Shown: positions 9,253 through 16,761 of the stretch, in pieces
Layout: the number at the start of each line of letters is the position of its first letter
Numbering within the stretch: position 1 is the stretch's first letter
Program-made: the position numbers and the translations under genes
Notes under the pieces: model-generated
Database searches by the model: none
Told to the model about the DNA's origin: nothing
The model's input: only the letters and a program-made list of their open reading frames with translations
NCBI GenBank assembly: GCA_031363945.1
Contig: JANLVJ010000012.1
Location: forward strand, 1-38,745
Length of the DNA stretch: 38,745 nt
DNA from: JANLVJ01 sp031363945
Lineage (GTDB): Bacteria > Bacteroidota > Bacteroidia > Sphingobacteriales > Sphingobacteriaceae
Direction: 5' to 3'

Positions 9253-10515
9253 TCACATTTTCATATTTGGGTCCATTGCCTTCGGATCAGCTACATTTTT
9301 TAACATAGCTTCACTATTTAAAAGGTATACTCCCTGGGTAACGACACGATCACCGGGCATCAAGCCTGAAACGACAGAAATAGATTTGACATCACCCGAG
9401 CCTGTTTTTATTTCTCTTTTAATGAATTTACCGGCACTTTTTTCTAGCCAAACATATGAACCCTTCTCATCACTTAGCAGGGCTGATTGTGTGATAGCAA
9501 TCTTCTGCCCACCCCCACTTGGTACAGAAACAGCGGCCTGCATACCAGGACGAATGCGCCCCTCCGTATTTTTAATGGGTACCCTGAGTAGCAATATCTT
9601 CGATGATTCTGATAACTCTGGCTGTATAAAGCTGATTACCCCCTGCTCTTCTATTCCCTGAAGTTCAGGTATTAAAACCCTCACCATTGTACCTGGTTTA
9701 AACCCCATTTCGCCCGAATAAACTTGAGCCTCTACCCACAAACTATTTAAAACCTGCGATTTTAAAATTTCAGTGCCTTCAACAATATAGTCTCCTTCAT
9801 GCACACTGATTTCTGAAACAGTTCCTTGAACCGAACTTAAAATAGTCGTATTAGGTGGAATTTTACCGGCTTTGATTAATGCCTTCAACTGGTTTTTTGT
9901 CAACCCCCAGAGAAAAAGCTTGTTGCGGGCTGCATAAATGAGCGCATCATAATCAATAGATGCCGTAACTATGGCCGGGGCTTGCTGGCTGGCAAGTAAA
10001 TACTCGCTTTCTGCCAAACGAAGGTCTTCACTATAGAGGGTATAAAGTGGGGTTCCAAGAGCTATTTTCTCGCCAATAGTACGAATGTATAGGTGCTCAA
10101 TTCTGCCTGATACTTTAGCGCTCATCACCTGAGCCTGGGTTTCATTTGTGCGCACAGTTCCAGTAAGCATAGCAGCACCCTGACCAGGTTCTGTTTTTAC
10201 CTCCTCTGTCTTGATACCAGCTAAAGCTATTTGTTGGTCAGTTAAACTCAGAGCTCCTGTATCGAGTAAAGTATGAGAGGTTGTAGCCTTAGTTACCTTG
10301 ATTAATTTCATACCACAGATAGGACAATCACCCGGCTTTTCTACTCTTATCTGCGGATGCATTGAACAGGTGAAATAAGTATTTTGATCTACCTTTTGAG
10401 GAGTTTTGGCCTGCCTGCATGAAAAGAGCATTAAAATAGCGAACAAAGAATACATCAGAAAGCGACCTGCCTTGGGCAATCTTTCTACTAATTTTAGTTT
10501 ACTGGGCTGCATCAT
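9253..10515 (-). CDS. cusB: CusB-type RND efflux periplasmic adaptor with heavy-metal-binding domain (second adaptor)
   Basis: Periplasmic adaptor (membrane fusion protein) linking an RND pump to a TolC-type channel. From ATG 10515 it has 420 residues; a GTG at 10536 would add 7. A lipoprotein leader ends in LFSC, followed by a heavy-metal-binding domain YFTCSMHPQIRVEKPGDCPICGMKLIKV whose Cys, His and Met residues are the expected ligands. After it come the beta-barrel, lipoyl-like and helical hairpin regions of CusB (GRIEHLYIRTIGEKIALGTPLYTLYSEDL; VHEGDYIVEGTEIL). The start overlaps the end of the preceding adaptor gene, suggesting translational coupling. It is the last gene of the copper/silver locus. 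Cu(I)/Ag(I) is the likely substrate by family. Confidence 0.9.
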   Translation of the reverse strand: MMQPSKLKLVERLPKAGRFLMYSLFAILMLFSCRQAKTPQKVDQNTYFTCSMHPQIRVEKPGDCPICGMKLIKVTKATTSHTLLDTGALSLTDQQIALAGIKTEEVKTEPGQGAAMLTGTVRTNETQAQVMSAKVSGRIEHLYIRTIGEKIALGTPLYTLYSEDLRLAESEYLLASQQAPAIVTASIDYDALIYAARNKLFLWGLTKNQLKALIKAGKIPPNTTILSSVQGTVSEISVHEGDYIVEGTEILKSQVLNSLWVEAQVYSGEMGFKPGTMVRVLIPELQGIEEQGVISFIQPELSESSKILLLRVPIKNTEGRIRPGMQAAVSVPSGGGQKIAITQSALLSDEKGSYVWLEKSAGKFIKREIKTGSGDVKSISVVSGLMPGDRVVTQGVYLLNSEAMLKNVADPKAMDPNMKM

Positions 10516-11869
10516 TCGTATGAATAAAACTTTCACTATCTGTCATATACCTGGCATCTCGTGCTATGCTATCTGTGGGCGAAAGCCCATGCAAAATTTC
10601 AATTTCTTCGGCATGCCTGGCACCCGTAGAGACAGGTCTGACACGATATGAATCACCTTTTTTTAACCAGACAATGGTTGTGCGACCGAGATTATAAAGT
10701 GCAGTACGCGGAATGTACAGCCCTTTAGTGATTCCAGTTTGAATGGTTGCCCTGACAAGTTCATTCACCTTCAGGTCGTGGCCGGGATTGTTGATATAAA
10801 CGCGAATACTGGTATTGCGATCTCCAGGCTCTATTTCTGGCTCTATAAAGTTCACCTTTGCGCTGAGTATTTTGCCGGGAAAATCAGGGAAGCTAATTTG
10901 CAAGGGATCATTTAACCTAAGATTACCGACGCTCGATCTCTCTATTTTAAAGATTGCCCACAGATGCCCAGGGTCTACAACCTTAAACAAAAGTTGCCCT
11001 TTACTGATATACTGACCTTCTTTGAGATCAAGTTCGGGGCTACTGACATCAGCCTGTGATGAAGAGGCGCCTACCTCATTAGTAGATTTACCTGACATAG
11101 TATAATGAATATGCCCTTGGTAAGGACTGTAAACAGGCAAGCGGTAAAATACCTTTCTGGTTTGAAGTAGCTGCCTTAACTGCCCACTAGTCATCCCTGC
11201 AAGAAGCAACTTTTCTCTTGCTGCCTGAATCAGCATGTATTCGCCAGAAGAATGCATAGCTAGATAAAGCAGCTCTTGCTGGGCAGTAACCAGCTCAGGG
11301 CTGTATACATCGAGCATACGCTGCCCCTTCTTTATTTCCTGAAACTCATAAGTCAGGTAAATTTTTTCTATTCTTCCTGCATACCTGGCAGCAATCGTGT
11401 ATATAGCACGGTCATCATAGCCTATAATTCCGTCTGCCTGAGTAGTAGAATTTACTTCCTTTAATACAGGAACCAGTGCACTGATGGTTGAGATTACCGT
11501 TGAATTAACGGGTCTCAAAACTGTTTGAAGATCTGTGGATGAAGTATTATGTGTATACTTTATTTTCTCTACGAGTGTCATGCCGCAGATAGGGCAATTC
11601 CCGGGCTTATCTCTGATGATCTGGTTGTGCATAGAGCAGGTATACACTTTAGCCTGAGATGAGTTTAATTGGGATGAATCAACCTGAGATGAGTGTACCT
11701 GAGATGAGTCAACCAGAGATGCGTTCACCTGAGATGAGTGCCCCCGGGATGAGTCAACGTGAGATGAGTAAACCTGAGAATTTTTTACTGCTGAAGGGGT
11801 ACAGGCATTAAGCGATAATGCCAATATCAGCGCTATAAGAAGCTTAATACTTTTCATTTTCGCGTTCAT
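10499..11869 (-). CDS. cusB: CusB-type RND efflux periplasmic adaptor with pentapeptide-repeat linker (first adaptor)
   Basis: 456 residues. The signal/lipobox region LIALILALSLNACT places the acylated Cys near residue 23. Residues about 32-70 form a Ser-rich array of pentapeptides of the type S-S-Q-V-x (see the repeat entry). The array leads into a heavy-metal-binding domain YTCSMHNQIIRDKPGNCPICGMTLVEK with the typical Cys/His/Cys/Cys/Met ligands. The rest is a CusB-like adaptor (AARYAGRIEKIYLTYEFQEIKKGQRMLDVYSPELVTAQQELL; LKEGQYISKGQLLFKVVD). The gene overlaps the TolC-type gene upstream by 26 bp and the second adaptor downstream. Two adaptors encoded in a row for one pump is unusual; they might form mixed hexamers or have split roles. 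Metal specificity is inferred from the family. Confidence 0.88.
   Translation of the reverse strand: MNAKMKSIKLLIALILALSLNACTPSAVKNSQVYSSHVDSSRGHSSQVNASLVDSSQVHSSQVDSSQLNSSQAKVYTCSMHNQIIRDKPGNCPICGMTLVEKIKYTHNTSSTDLQTVLRPVNSTVISTISALVPVLKEVNSTTQADGIIGYDDRAIYTIAARYAGRIEKIYLTYEFQEIKKGQRMLDVYSPELVTAQQELLYLAMHSSGEYMLIQAAREKLLLAGMTSGQLRQLLQTRKVFYRLPVYSPYQGHIHYTMSGKSTNEVGASSSQADVSSPELDLKEGQYISKGQLLFKVVDPGHLWAIFKIERSSVGNLRLNDPLQISFPDFPGKILSAKVNFIEPEIEPGDRNTSIRVYINNPGHDLKVNELVRATIQTGITKGLYIPRTALYNLGRTTIVWLKKGDSYRVRPVSTGARHAEEIEILHGLSPTDSIARDARYMTDSESFIHTNDAAQ
11653..11778 (-). repeat. 15-bp coding minisatellite (pentapeptide array) in first adaptor
   Basis: About eight diverged 15-bp units encode consecutive pentapeptides: YSSHV, DSSRG, HSSQV, NASLV, DSSQV, HSSQV, DSSQL, NSSQA. 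On the plus strand the unit core reads as CCTGAGATGAGT followed by three variable bases. Since the unit is a multiple of three, copy-number change would lengthen or shorten the linker between lipid anchor and metal-binding domain without a frameshift. Confidence 0.85.
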
Positions 11870-13076
11870 ATAAAATTTCTGATTGAGTAATACTTAGTAA
11901 GAGCGAGAGCGATTCAAGTCTGGAGTTTTGAAGCGTTTTTAGGGTCATCAAAACTGAAGAAAGGTCTCCTGTATTCTGCTCATAGGCGAGAAGTGCCGTT
12001 TTATAGCTGTTAGTAAGTGCTGGTATGATATGCTGTTCATAGTTAAGACGTTGCCTTTTTTTACTGGCAATTTCAAGTTTCAAGCCTGCTATAATTCCTG
12101 CTGCCTGATTGTACAGGTTTTGTTTTTGATCTGCAAGCTCCTGAAGTTCATACTGCATACCTTTTAGATTAGCCTTGTATTCATGAGATGACCAAGGCAT
12201 AAAAGGCAGGGTTACTGAGCCCATCAAAATATACTGATTGCGGGCACCACCATAGCTAAACATATGACCTATCTGTAAGCCGAAATCAGGGAGTCGTTTA
12301 TCGGTCTCCATATTGATAGCAAGCTTTTTAATAATTACGTTACTGTTTATCGCCCTGATATCACTACGGGCTGCAACCAGTAAGGAAGAGTCGGCGGCTA
12401 CTTCTTCATAGCTATGCTTTTCAACTACGGTATCTACGGTAAAGACTGTGCCCGCAGGGCGAGACATGAGGGTATTGAGCATACTGTTTTTTTGATCTAT
12501 CTCATTCTTTACCTGTTCCTGCATGTTTTTCAGGCTGTAAATTTCTGCCGACAGGTTGTAGATATTACTTAGCTGTTCTTTTCCATAGGTTAGCCTTAGT
12601 TTGGCATCTTTTAAAATGTAATTCAGCAATATTTCACTTTCACGTAATACGGCACCTTTCTTTTCAAGAATCACCCGACCATAATAGGCATCTCTGGCCT
12701 GAGTCACGAGCTGGTTTTTAAGCCCTTTTTTTTCATCGGCTGTAAGCAATGACAGGCCCTTCATATAATTTTCTTTTGCCCTGAGCTTTGCAGGATTTGT
12801 AAATTGCTGCTCGGCAGTAATCATGAAAGATCCCATTGAAGGTCTTAACTGGTAGGGAGTCTGATACTGTCCGGCAGACAGCCTTGGAGCATCCAGAGAG
12901 CGTGCTCCGGTGGCATAAGAATCTTTGGCCCTGATATCTTCTTCATAAGCAAGCAGAGACGGGTTCTTGTCAATCAGCAGGTATAAACTATCAAGCGATA
13001 AATGCTGTGAAAAAGCGGTCTCGAATTTTATCAGGCCCAGAATTACCAGCACAGTTAGTTTTAGTTTTCTGTTCAT
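11844..13076 (-). CDS. TolC-family outer-membrane efflux channel (CusC-like)
   Basis: 410 residues with an N-terminal signal peptide ending near …FETAFSQ and no lipobox. Helical, Gln/Lys/Leu-rich heptad-like segments (ESEILLNYILKDAKLRLTYGKEQLSNIYNL; QNSRLESLSLLLS) are typical of the periplasmic tunnel of outer-membrane efflux proteins, and duplicated halves are recognisable. It lies between the RND pump and the adaptor genes, overlapping the pump's end by 4 bp (ATGA-type) and the adaptor by 26 bp. It therefore very likely forms the outer-membrane exit of the same tripartite complex. TolC-family proteins diverge strongly, so the assignment leans partly on position. Confidence 0.85.
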   Translation of the reverse strand: MNRKLKLTVLVILGLIKFETAFSQHLSLDSLYLLIDKNPSLLAYEEDIRAKDSYATGARSLDAPRLSAGQYQTPYQLRPSMGSFMITAEQQFTNPAKLRAKENYMKGLSLLTADEKKGLKNQLVTQARDAYYGRVILEKKGAVLRESEILLNYILKDAKLRLTYGKEQLSNIYNLSAEIYSLKNMQEQVKNEIDQKNSMLNTLMSRPAGTVFTVDTVVEKHSYEEVAADSSLLVAARSDIRAINSNVIIKKLAINMETDKRLPDFGLQIGHMFSYGGARNQYILMGSVTLPFMPWSSHEYKANLKGMQYELQELADQKQNLYNQAAGIIAGLKLEIASKKRQRLNYEQHIIPALTNSYKTALLAYEQNTGDLSSVLMTLKTLQNSRLESLSLLLSITQSEILYERENEKY

Positions 13077-14974
13077 GATTTTTCTTCCTTTACATCGACC
13101 GATTCAATTTTACCATGCTTTCTTAACTCATATTCCTTGACCATTAGAAAAATCAGGGGGGTGACCAGTAAAATATGTGTTGATGAAGTAAGTACACCTC
13201 CAATCATTGGCAATACAATCGGACGCATAACATCTGTACCTGTACCTGTTGCCCATAATACAGGTATCAGGCCAAAAAGGGCAACACATACAGTCATTAA
13301 CTTCGGACGCAGGCGTTTGACTGCTCCATCCATCACATAATCATGCAGATCTTGACGCTTGATCACCTTACTTGAATTTCCTTTCAGGGTGATTAGTTGA
13401 CGCATTGCATCATTCAGATAAATGACCATCACAATACCTGTTTCAACAGCAATACCGAAAAGAGCGATAAAGCCAACAGCAACGGCAACTGACAAGTGAA
13501 CGCCAAAGAAATAAACCATATAAGCCCCCCCGATAAGGGCAAAAGGTATACTGATCAGGCTGAAAAATGCTTCACGCACAGATTTAAAAGCAAAATACAG
13601 GCATAAAAAGATGATCAGCAGTACTACTGGAAGAATAAGCTTTAAGGTGCGCTCTGCCCTGATCAGGTTTTCATATTGCCCGCTCCACTCAAGGTAATAT
13701 CCTTTGGGCAGGGTTTTAACCAGGGTACCGAGACGCATCTGGGCCTCATTTACAGTACTGCCCAGATCGCGGTCACGCACATTAAAAAGTACGGCTCCGC
13801 GCAGGAGTGCATTCTCAGACTGAATCATCGCAGGGCCATCACTCAGGGTGATTGTTGCTACAGCTGATAAGGGTATTGGCCCATAACCCGGTGTATTTAC
13901 CAGCGTTCGTTTCACCGCATCAAGGGTATTACGAAAATCCTGACCAAATCTGACATTTAAACTAAACCGCCTCCGGCCTTCAATAACCGGGGTCAGACTC
14001 ATGCCACCCAGAGCACTTTCAACCACCTCATTTACATCATCTACATTAAGCCCGTACCTTCCGATAGCTTCTTTATTTACCTGAATATTCAGGTAACGAC
14101 CACCTGTAATGGGGTCTACATACAAGTCTTTTACTCCTGGAATTCCTTGTAGCGCATTTTTCATCTTTCCTGAAAGTGCATAAAGAGTATCCAGATTCTG
14201 ACCATAAATTTTCAAGCCTACATCGGTCCGAATCCCGGTAGAGAGCATATTAATCCGGTTTATAATTGGCTGTGTAAAGCCGTTTACAAGTCCGGGTATT
14301 TGAAGGCGCGCATTTAGCTGGTTGATGATATCTTCTTTTTTAATGCCCTTGCGCCACTGGCTTACAGGCTTGAGCAAGATGATCGTTTCGACCATAGAAA
14401 TAGGTGAATTATCGGTAGCAGTATTTGCCCTTCCCGCCTTTCCCAGCACATTCTCAACTTCAGGTAAGCCTTTGATAATTTTATCTTGCAATTGCAGAAG
14501 CTGCTTGGCCTGAGAATTAGAAATATCAGGAAGGCTCACTGGCATGAAAAGTATTGATCCTTCGTCAAGTGGAGGCATGAACTCTGTGCCAAGACTGGCC
14601 AGCATCGGAATACTGATCAACAGGGCCAAAATATTAATAGCCAGCGTCGTCTTTCTCCAAACCATACACCAGTTTAAAAGGGGGCGATAGATTTTTTCAA
14701 GGGCATTGTTCAGTGGGTTATGGGTGTCGGAATTCATTTTTCCGGTCAGAAAAAAAGAAATCAACACAGGAGCCAAAGTAACAGTCAGAATGGCGTCTAT
14801 TCCTAGAATGAATGACTTTGTCAGGGCCAGGGGGCCAAAAAGTTTTCCTTCCTGACCTTCCAGCATGAAAACCGGAAGAAAAGAGGCCACAATAATCAGG
14901 GTCGAGAAAAATACACCACGGCCTACCTGCTTACAGGAGGCCTCAATAATACGAATGCGCTCAGCAGTAGTCAT
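13073..14974 (-). CDS. cusA: CusA-type heavy-metal RND pump, C-terminal part (second ORF of split gene)
   Basis: 633 codons covering the second part of a CusA/CzcA proton-driven metal exporter. It starts in transmembrane helix region 4/5 (VGRGVFFSTLIIVASFLPVFMLEGQEGKLFGPLALTKS), followed by the second periplasmic domain (SLGTEFMPPLDEGSILFMPVSLPD; NVRFGQDFRN) and the final membrane helices (PIVLPMIGGVLTSSTHILLVTPLIFLMVKEYELRKHG). The sequence is continuous with the upstream ORF with no missing or duplicated segment, so the two ORFs equal one normal CusA of about 1,057 residues. The ATG at 14974 overlaps the upstream stop as ATGA. It may be made by coupled re-initiation or by a -1 frameshift (see the slippery-site entry). 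An ORF starting this far into the membrane domain would be odd as an independent protein. Confidence 0.9.
   Translation of the reverse strand: MTTAERIRIIEASCKQVGRGVFFSTLIIVASFLPVFMLEGQEGKLFGPLALTKSFILGIDAILTVTLAPVLISFFLTGKMNSDTHNPLNNALEKIYRPLLNWCMVWRKTTLAINILALLISIPMLASLGTEFMPPLDEGSILFMPVSLPDISNSQAKQLLQLQDKIIKGLPEVENVLGKAGRANTATDNSPISMVETIILLKPVSQWRKGIKKEDIINQLNARLQIPGLVNGFTQPIINRINMLSTGIRTDVGLKIYGQNLDTLYALSGKMKNALQGIPGVKDLYVDPITGGRYLNIQVNKEAIGRYGLNVDDVNEVVESALGGMSLTPVIEGRRRFSLNVRFGQDFRNTLDAVKRTLVNTPGYGPIPLSAVATITLSDGPAMIQSENALLRGAVLFNVRDRDLGSTVNEAQMRLGTLVKTLPKGYYLEWSGQYENLIRAERTLKLILPVVLLIIFLCLYFAFKSVREAFFSLISIPFALIGGAYMVYFFGVHLSVAVAVGFIALFGIAVETGIVMVIYLNDAMRQLITLKGNSSKVIKRQDLHDYVMDGAVKRLRPKLMTVCVALFGLIPVLWATGTGTDVMRPIVLPMIGGVLTSSTHILLVTPLIFLMVKEYELRKHGKIESVDVKEEKS
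14920..14942 (-). promoter_or_regulatory. Hairpin downstream of the cusA slippery site
   Basis: Minus-strand GGCCTCCTG, a TAAG loop and CAGGTAGGCC form a stem of nine G/C-rich pairs with a single bulged base. It starts about 31 nt after the slippery heptamer. That is farther than the 5-9 nt spacer of classical frameshift stimulators, so its relevance is uncertain; it lies within coding sequence. Confidence 0.4.
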
Positions 14975-16245
14975 AAATTTTCTTTTTCTTGAGCCAGGGA
15001 TAGGTTACGGTGTGAATTTTCAACCATGACAATACCATTATCTACAATTACACCAATTGCAAGGGCTATGCCTGTCAATGACATGATATTCGAGCTGATG
15101 CCAAAAGCATTCAGAAAAATAAAACTTGCAGCCAGGGTGATAGGTATCTGTATCAAAATAGAGAGTGCACTTCGCCAGCTGAATAAAAAGAGAATCACAA
15201 TGATAGAAACAGTGACCATTTCCTCTATCAACGTATGCCTGACTGATGAAACTGCTTGTTCAATGAGTGTACTGCGGTCGTAGGCGATGTGGAAAGTAAC
15301 CCCTTTGGGTAGGCCCAATTTGACAGCCTCCATTTTTTCTTTTACAGCATGGATTACCCTGTCTGCATTTTCACCGTAACGCATCACAACAATGCCGCCG
15401 ACGACTTCACCTTCACCATTCTGATCAAAGATTCCCAGACGCAAATCACCCCCCATCTGTACGGTAGCAATATCACGCACTTTTACAGGAAGCGTACGAA
15501 GAGAACCGATTGGAATATTTTCGACTTCCTCAATACTTTTTATATAGCCCAGACCGCGCACAATATAAGCGGTACCATTTAGTTCAAACTTACGGCCACC
15601 GACATCATTGTTATTACTCTTCACAGCTTTCAGAACCTGTGACAGGGGAATATTATAATAGTTGAGCTTTTCAGGATTTATAGTGATCTGATACTGCTTT
15701 TCAAAGCCCCCGAAAGAAGCCACTTCACTCACCCCGGGTACGGTTTGAAGGGCTAGTTTGACATACCAGTCTTGCAAGGCCCGCTGCTCGCCAAGGTCAA
15801 TATTCCTGGCATCAAGTGTATACCATAAAATATGGCCTACCCCTGTTCCGTCAGGTCCAAGTGAAGGTGATAGCCCTGCTGGCAGCAGACGCTGCGCATA
15901 ATTCAGACGCTCGAGCACACGGCTACGTGCCCAGTAAATGTCTGTTTTGTCTTCAAAAATGAGGTAGATAAAACTCATCCCGAACATGGACGTAGCCCTG
16001 ACAGCCTTCACTTTGGGAATACCCTGCAGGTTGGTAACCAGTGGGTATGTAACCTGGTCTTCTATTATTTGGGGGCTACGGCCTTCCCATTCAGTAAAAA
16101 CAATGACCTGATTTTCTGAAAGGTCAGGAATTGCATCAATTGGGTTATCTCGTACCGCATATGCTCCCCATAGGAAGAGTGCCAGGGCAGCAAATAAAAC
16201 AATATACCTGTTCTTTAATGACAGGCTGATAAGCTGGTTGATCAT
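14971..16245 (-). CDS. cusA: CusA-type heavy-metal RND pump, N-terminal part (first ORF of split gene)
   Basis: 424 codons from ATG 16245 (MINQLISLSLKNRYIVLF), the usual CusA start; an upstream in-frame start at 16275 adds 10 poorly conserved residues. It contains TM1, the first periplasmic domain (NPIDAIPDLSENQVIVFTEWEGRSPQIIEDQVTYPL; ARSRVLERLNYAQRLLP; LGPDGTGVGHILWYTL) and membrane helices 2-4, with the characteristic GIALAIGVIVDNGIVMVENSHR carrying the proton-relay Asp. It stops with TGA right after AQEKENL, exactly where a normal CusA continues. Alone it would lack half of the membrane domain and the second porter domain. It lies 92 bp downstream of the small Cys-rich gene in the copper locus. 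Confidence 0.9.
   Translation of the reverse strand: MINQLISLSLKNRYIVLFAALALFLWGAYAVRDNPIDAIPDLSENQVIVFTEWEGRSPQIIEDQVTYPLVTNLQGIPKVKAVRATSMFGMSFIYLIFEDKTDIYWARSRVLERLNYAQRLLPAGLSPSLGPDGTGVGHILWYTLDARNIDLGEQRALQDWYVKLALQTVPGVSEVASFGGFEKQYQITINPEKLNYYNIPLSQVLKAVKSNNNDVGGRKFELNGTAYIVRGLGYIKSIEEVENIPIGSLRTLPVKVRDIATVQMGGDLRLGIFDQNGEGEVVGGIVVMRYGENADRVIHAVKEKMEAVKLGLPKGVTFHIAYDRSTLIEQAVSSVRHTLIEEMVTVSIIVILFLFSWRSALSILIQIPITLAASFIFLNAFGISSNIMSLTGIALAIGVIVDNGIVMVENSHRNLSLAQEKENL
14974..14980 (-). promoter_or_regulatory. Candidate -1 ribosomal frameshift site A AAT TTA
   Basis: On the minus strand the last codons of the first cusA ORF read GAA AAT TTA TGA. A AAT TTA is an exact X XXY YYZ slippery heptamer in the correct frame. 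After a -1 slip the next codon is ATG, and the reading continues as MTTAERIRI, the natural continuation of CusA. Translational coupling via the overlapping ATGA is the simpler alternative, and a one-base assembly or sequencing error in the A-rich stretch is the other. Confidence 0.5.
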
Positions 16246-16337
16246 ACACGTGCTAGTTGAACCTGATAGGGTCAATCAGGATTGGGAAAGTTGAAAAAAC
16301 TATAGAAGGAGTTTAGCTTCCAAAGAAATTAGCCTTC

Positions 16338-16721
16338 TCAGATTCTATACGTACAGGTAAAAAGATAAATCGGATAAAGACCCAGGCTTGGAAGGTCAAA
16401 TAAAGGATGTGGAAGTGGGCTGCCTGTGGTTGAAAATAACGTATTCGTAAAAGTCAATGCCACAGGCTGAGCAATACTTACCTGCTGATTCATCACATGG
16501 GATACTGAACTCAGATGGTGGTCTTTGATCTTAATAGAACTTTTCAGGGTTTTACAGCAGTCTGGCATGGAAGAATCCATACTGCAAGTCTTTTCACCAG
16601 GATCAGTAAGTGTAAAATAGGTAGATTGTAGTACCCTGCAACAATAAAAACGGCTAACAGTAATCCCAATAGTTGAGATAAGGTAAAAGACTGTGAATAG
16701 CAGAATTGCTGCGCGTTTCAT
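16338..16721 (-). CDS. Small Cys-rich membrane-anchored protein, HYC_CC_PP-like
   Basis: 127 residues with an N-terminal hydrophobic segment (AAILLFTVFYLISTIGITVS) followed by FYCC, a mid-protein C-S-M-D and DCCK, and a C-terminal Pro-containing segment (GSPLPHPLFDLPSLG). The order hydrophobic anchor, x-Y-C, CC, PP-like tail matches the poorly characterised Bacteroidota HYC_CC_PP proteins often found near copper efflux genes, although here the first motif reads FYCC rather than HYC. Clustered Cys, Met and His residues fit copper binding in the periplasm. It lies between the P-type ATPase (40 bp) and cusA (92 bp), so it is probably cotranscribed. Function is inferred only. Confidence 0.65.
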   Translation of the reverse strand: MKRAAILLFTVFYLISTIGITVSRFYCCRVLQSTYFTLTDPGEKTCSMDSSMPDCCKTLKSSIKIKDHHLSSVSHVMNQQVSIAQPVALTFTNTLFSTTGSPLPHPLFDLPSLGLYPIYLFTCTYRI

Positions 16722-16761
16722 TTACAAAAATATAAATTAAAAATAAGACATTCAGGCAGAT

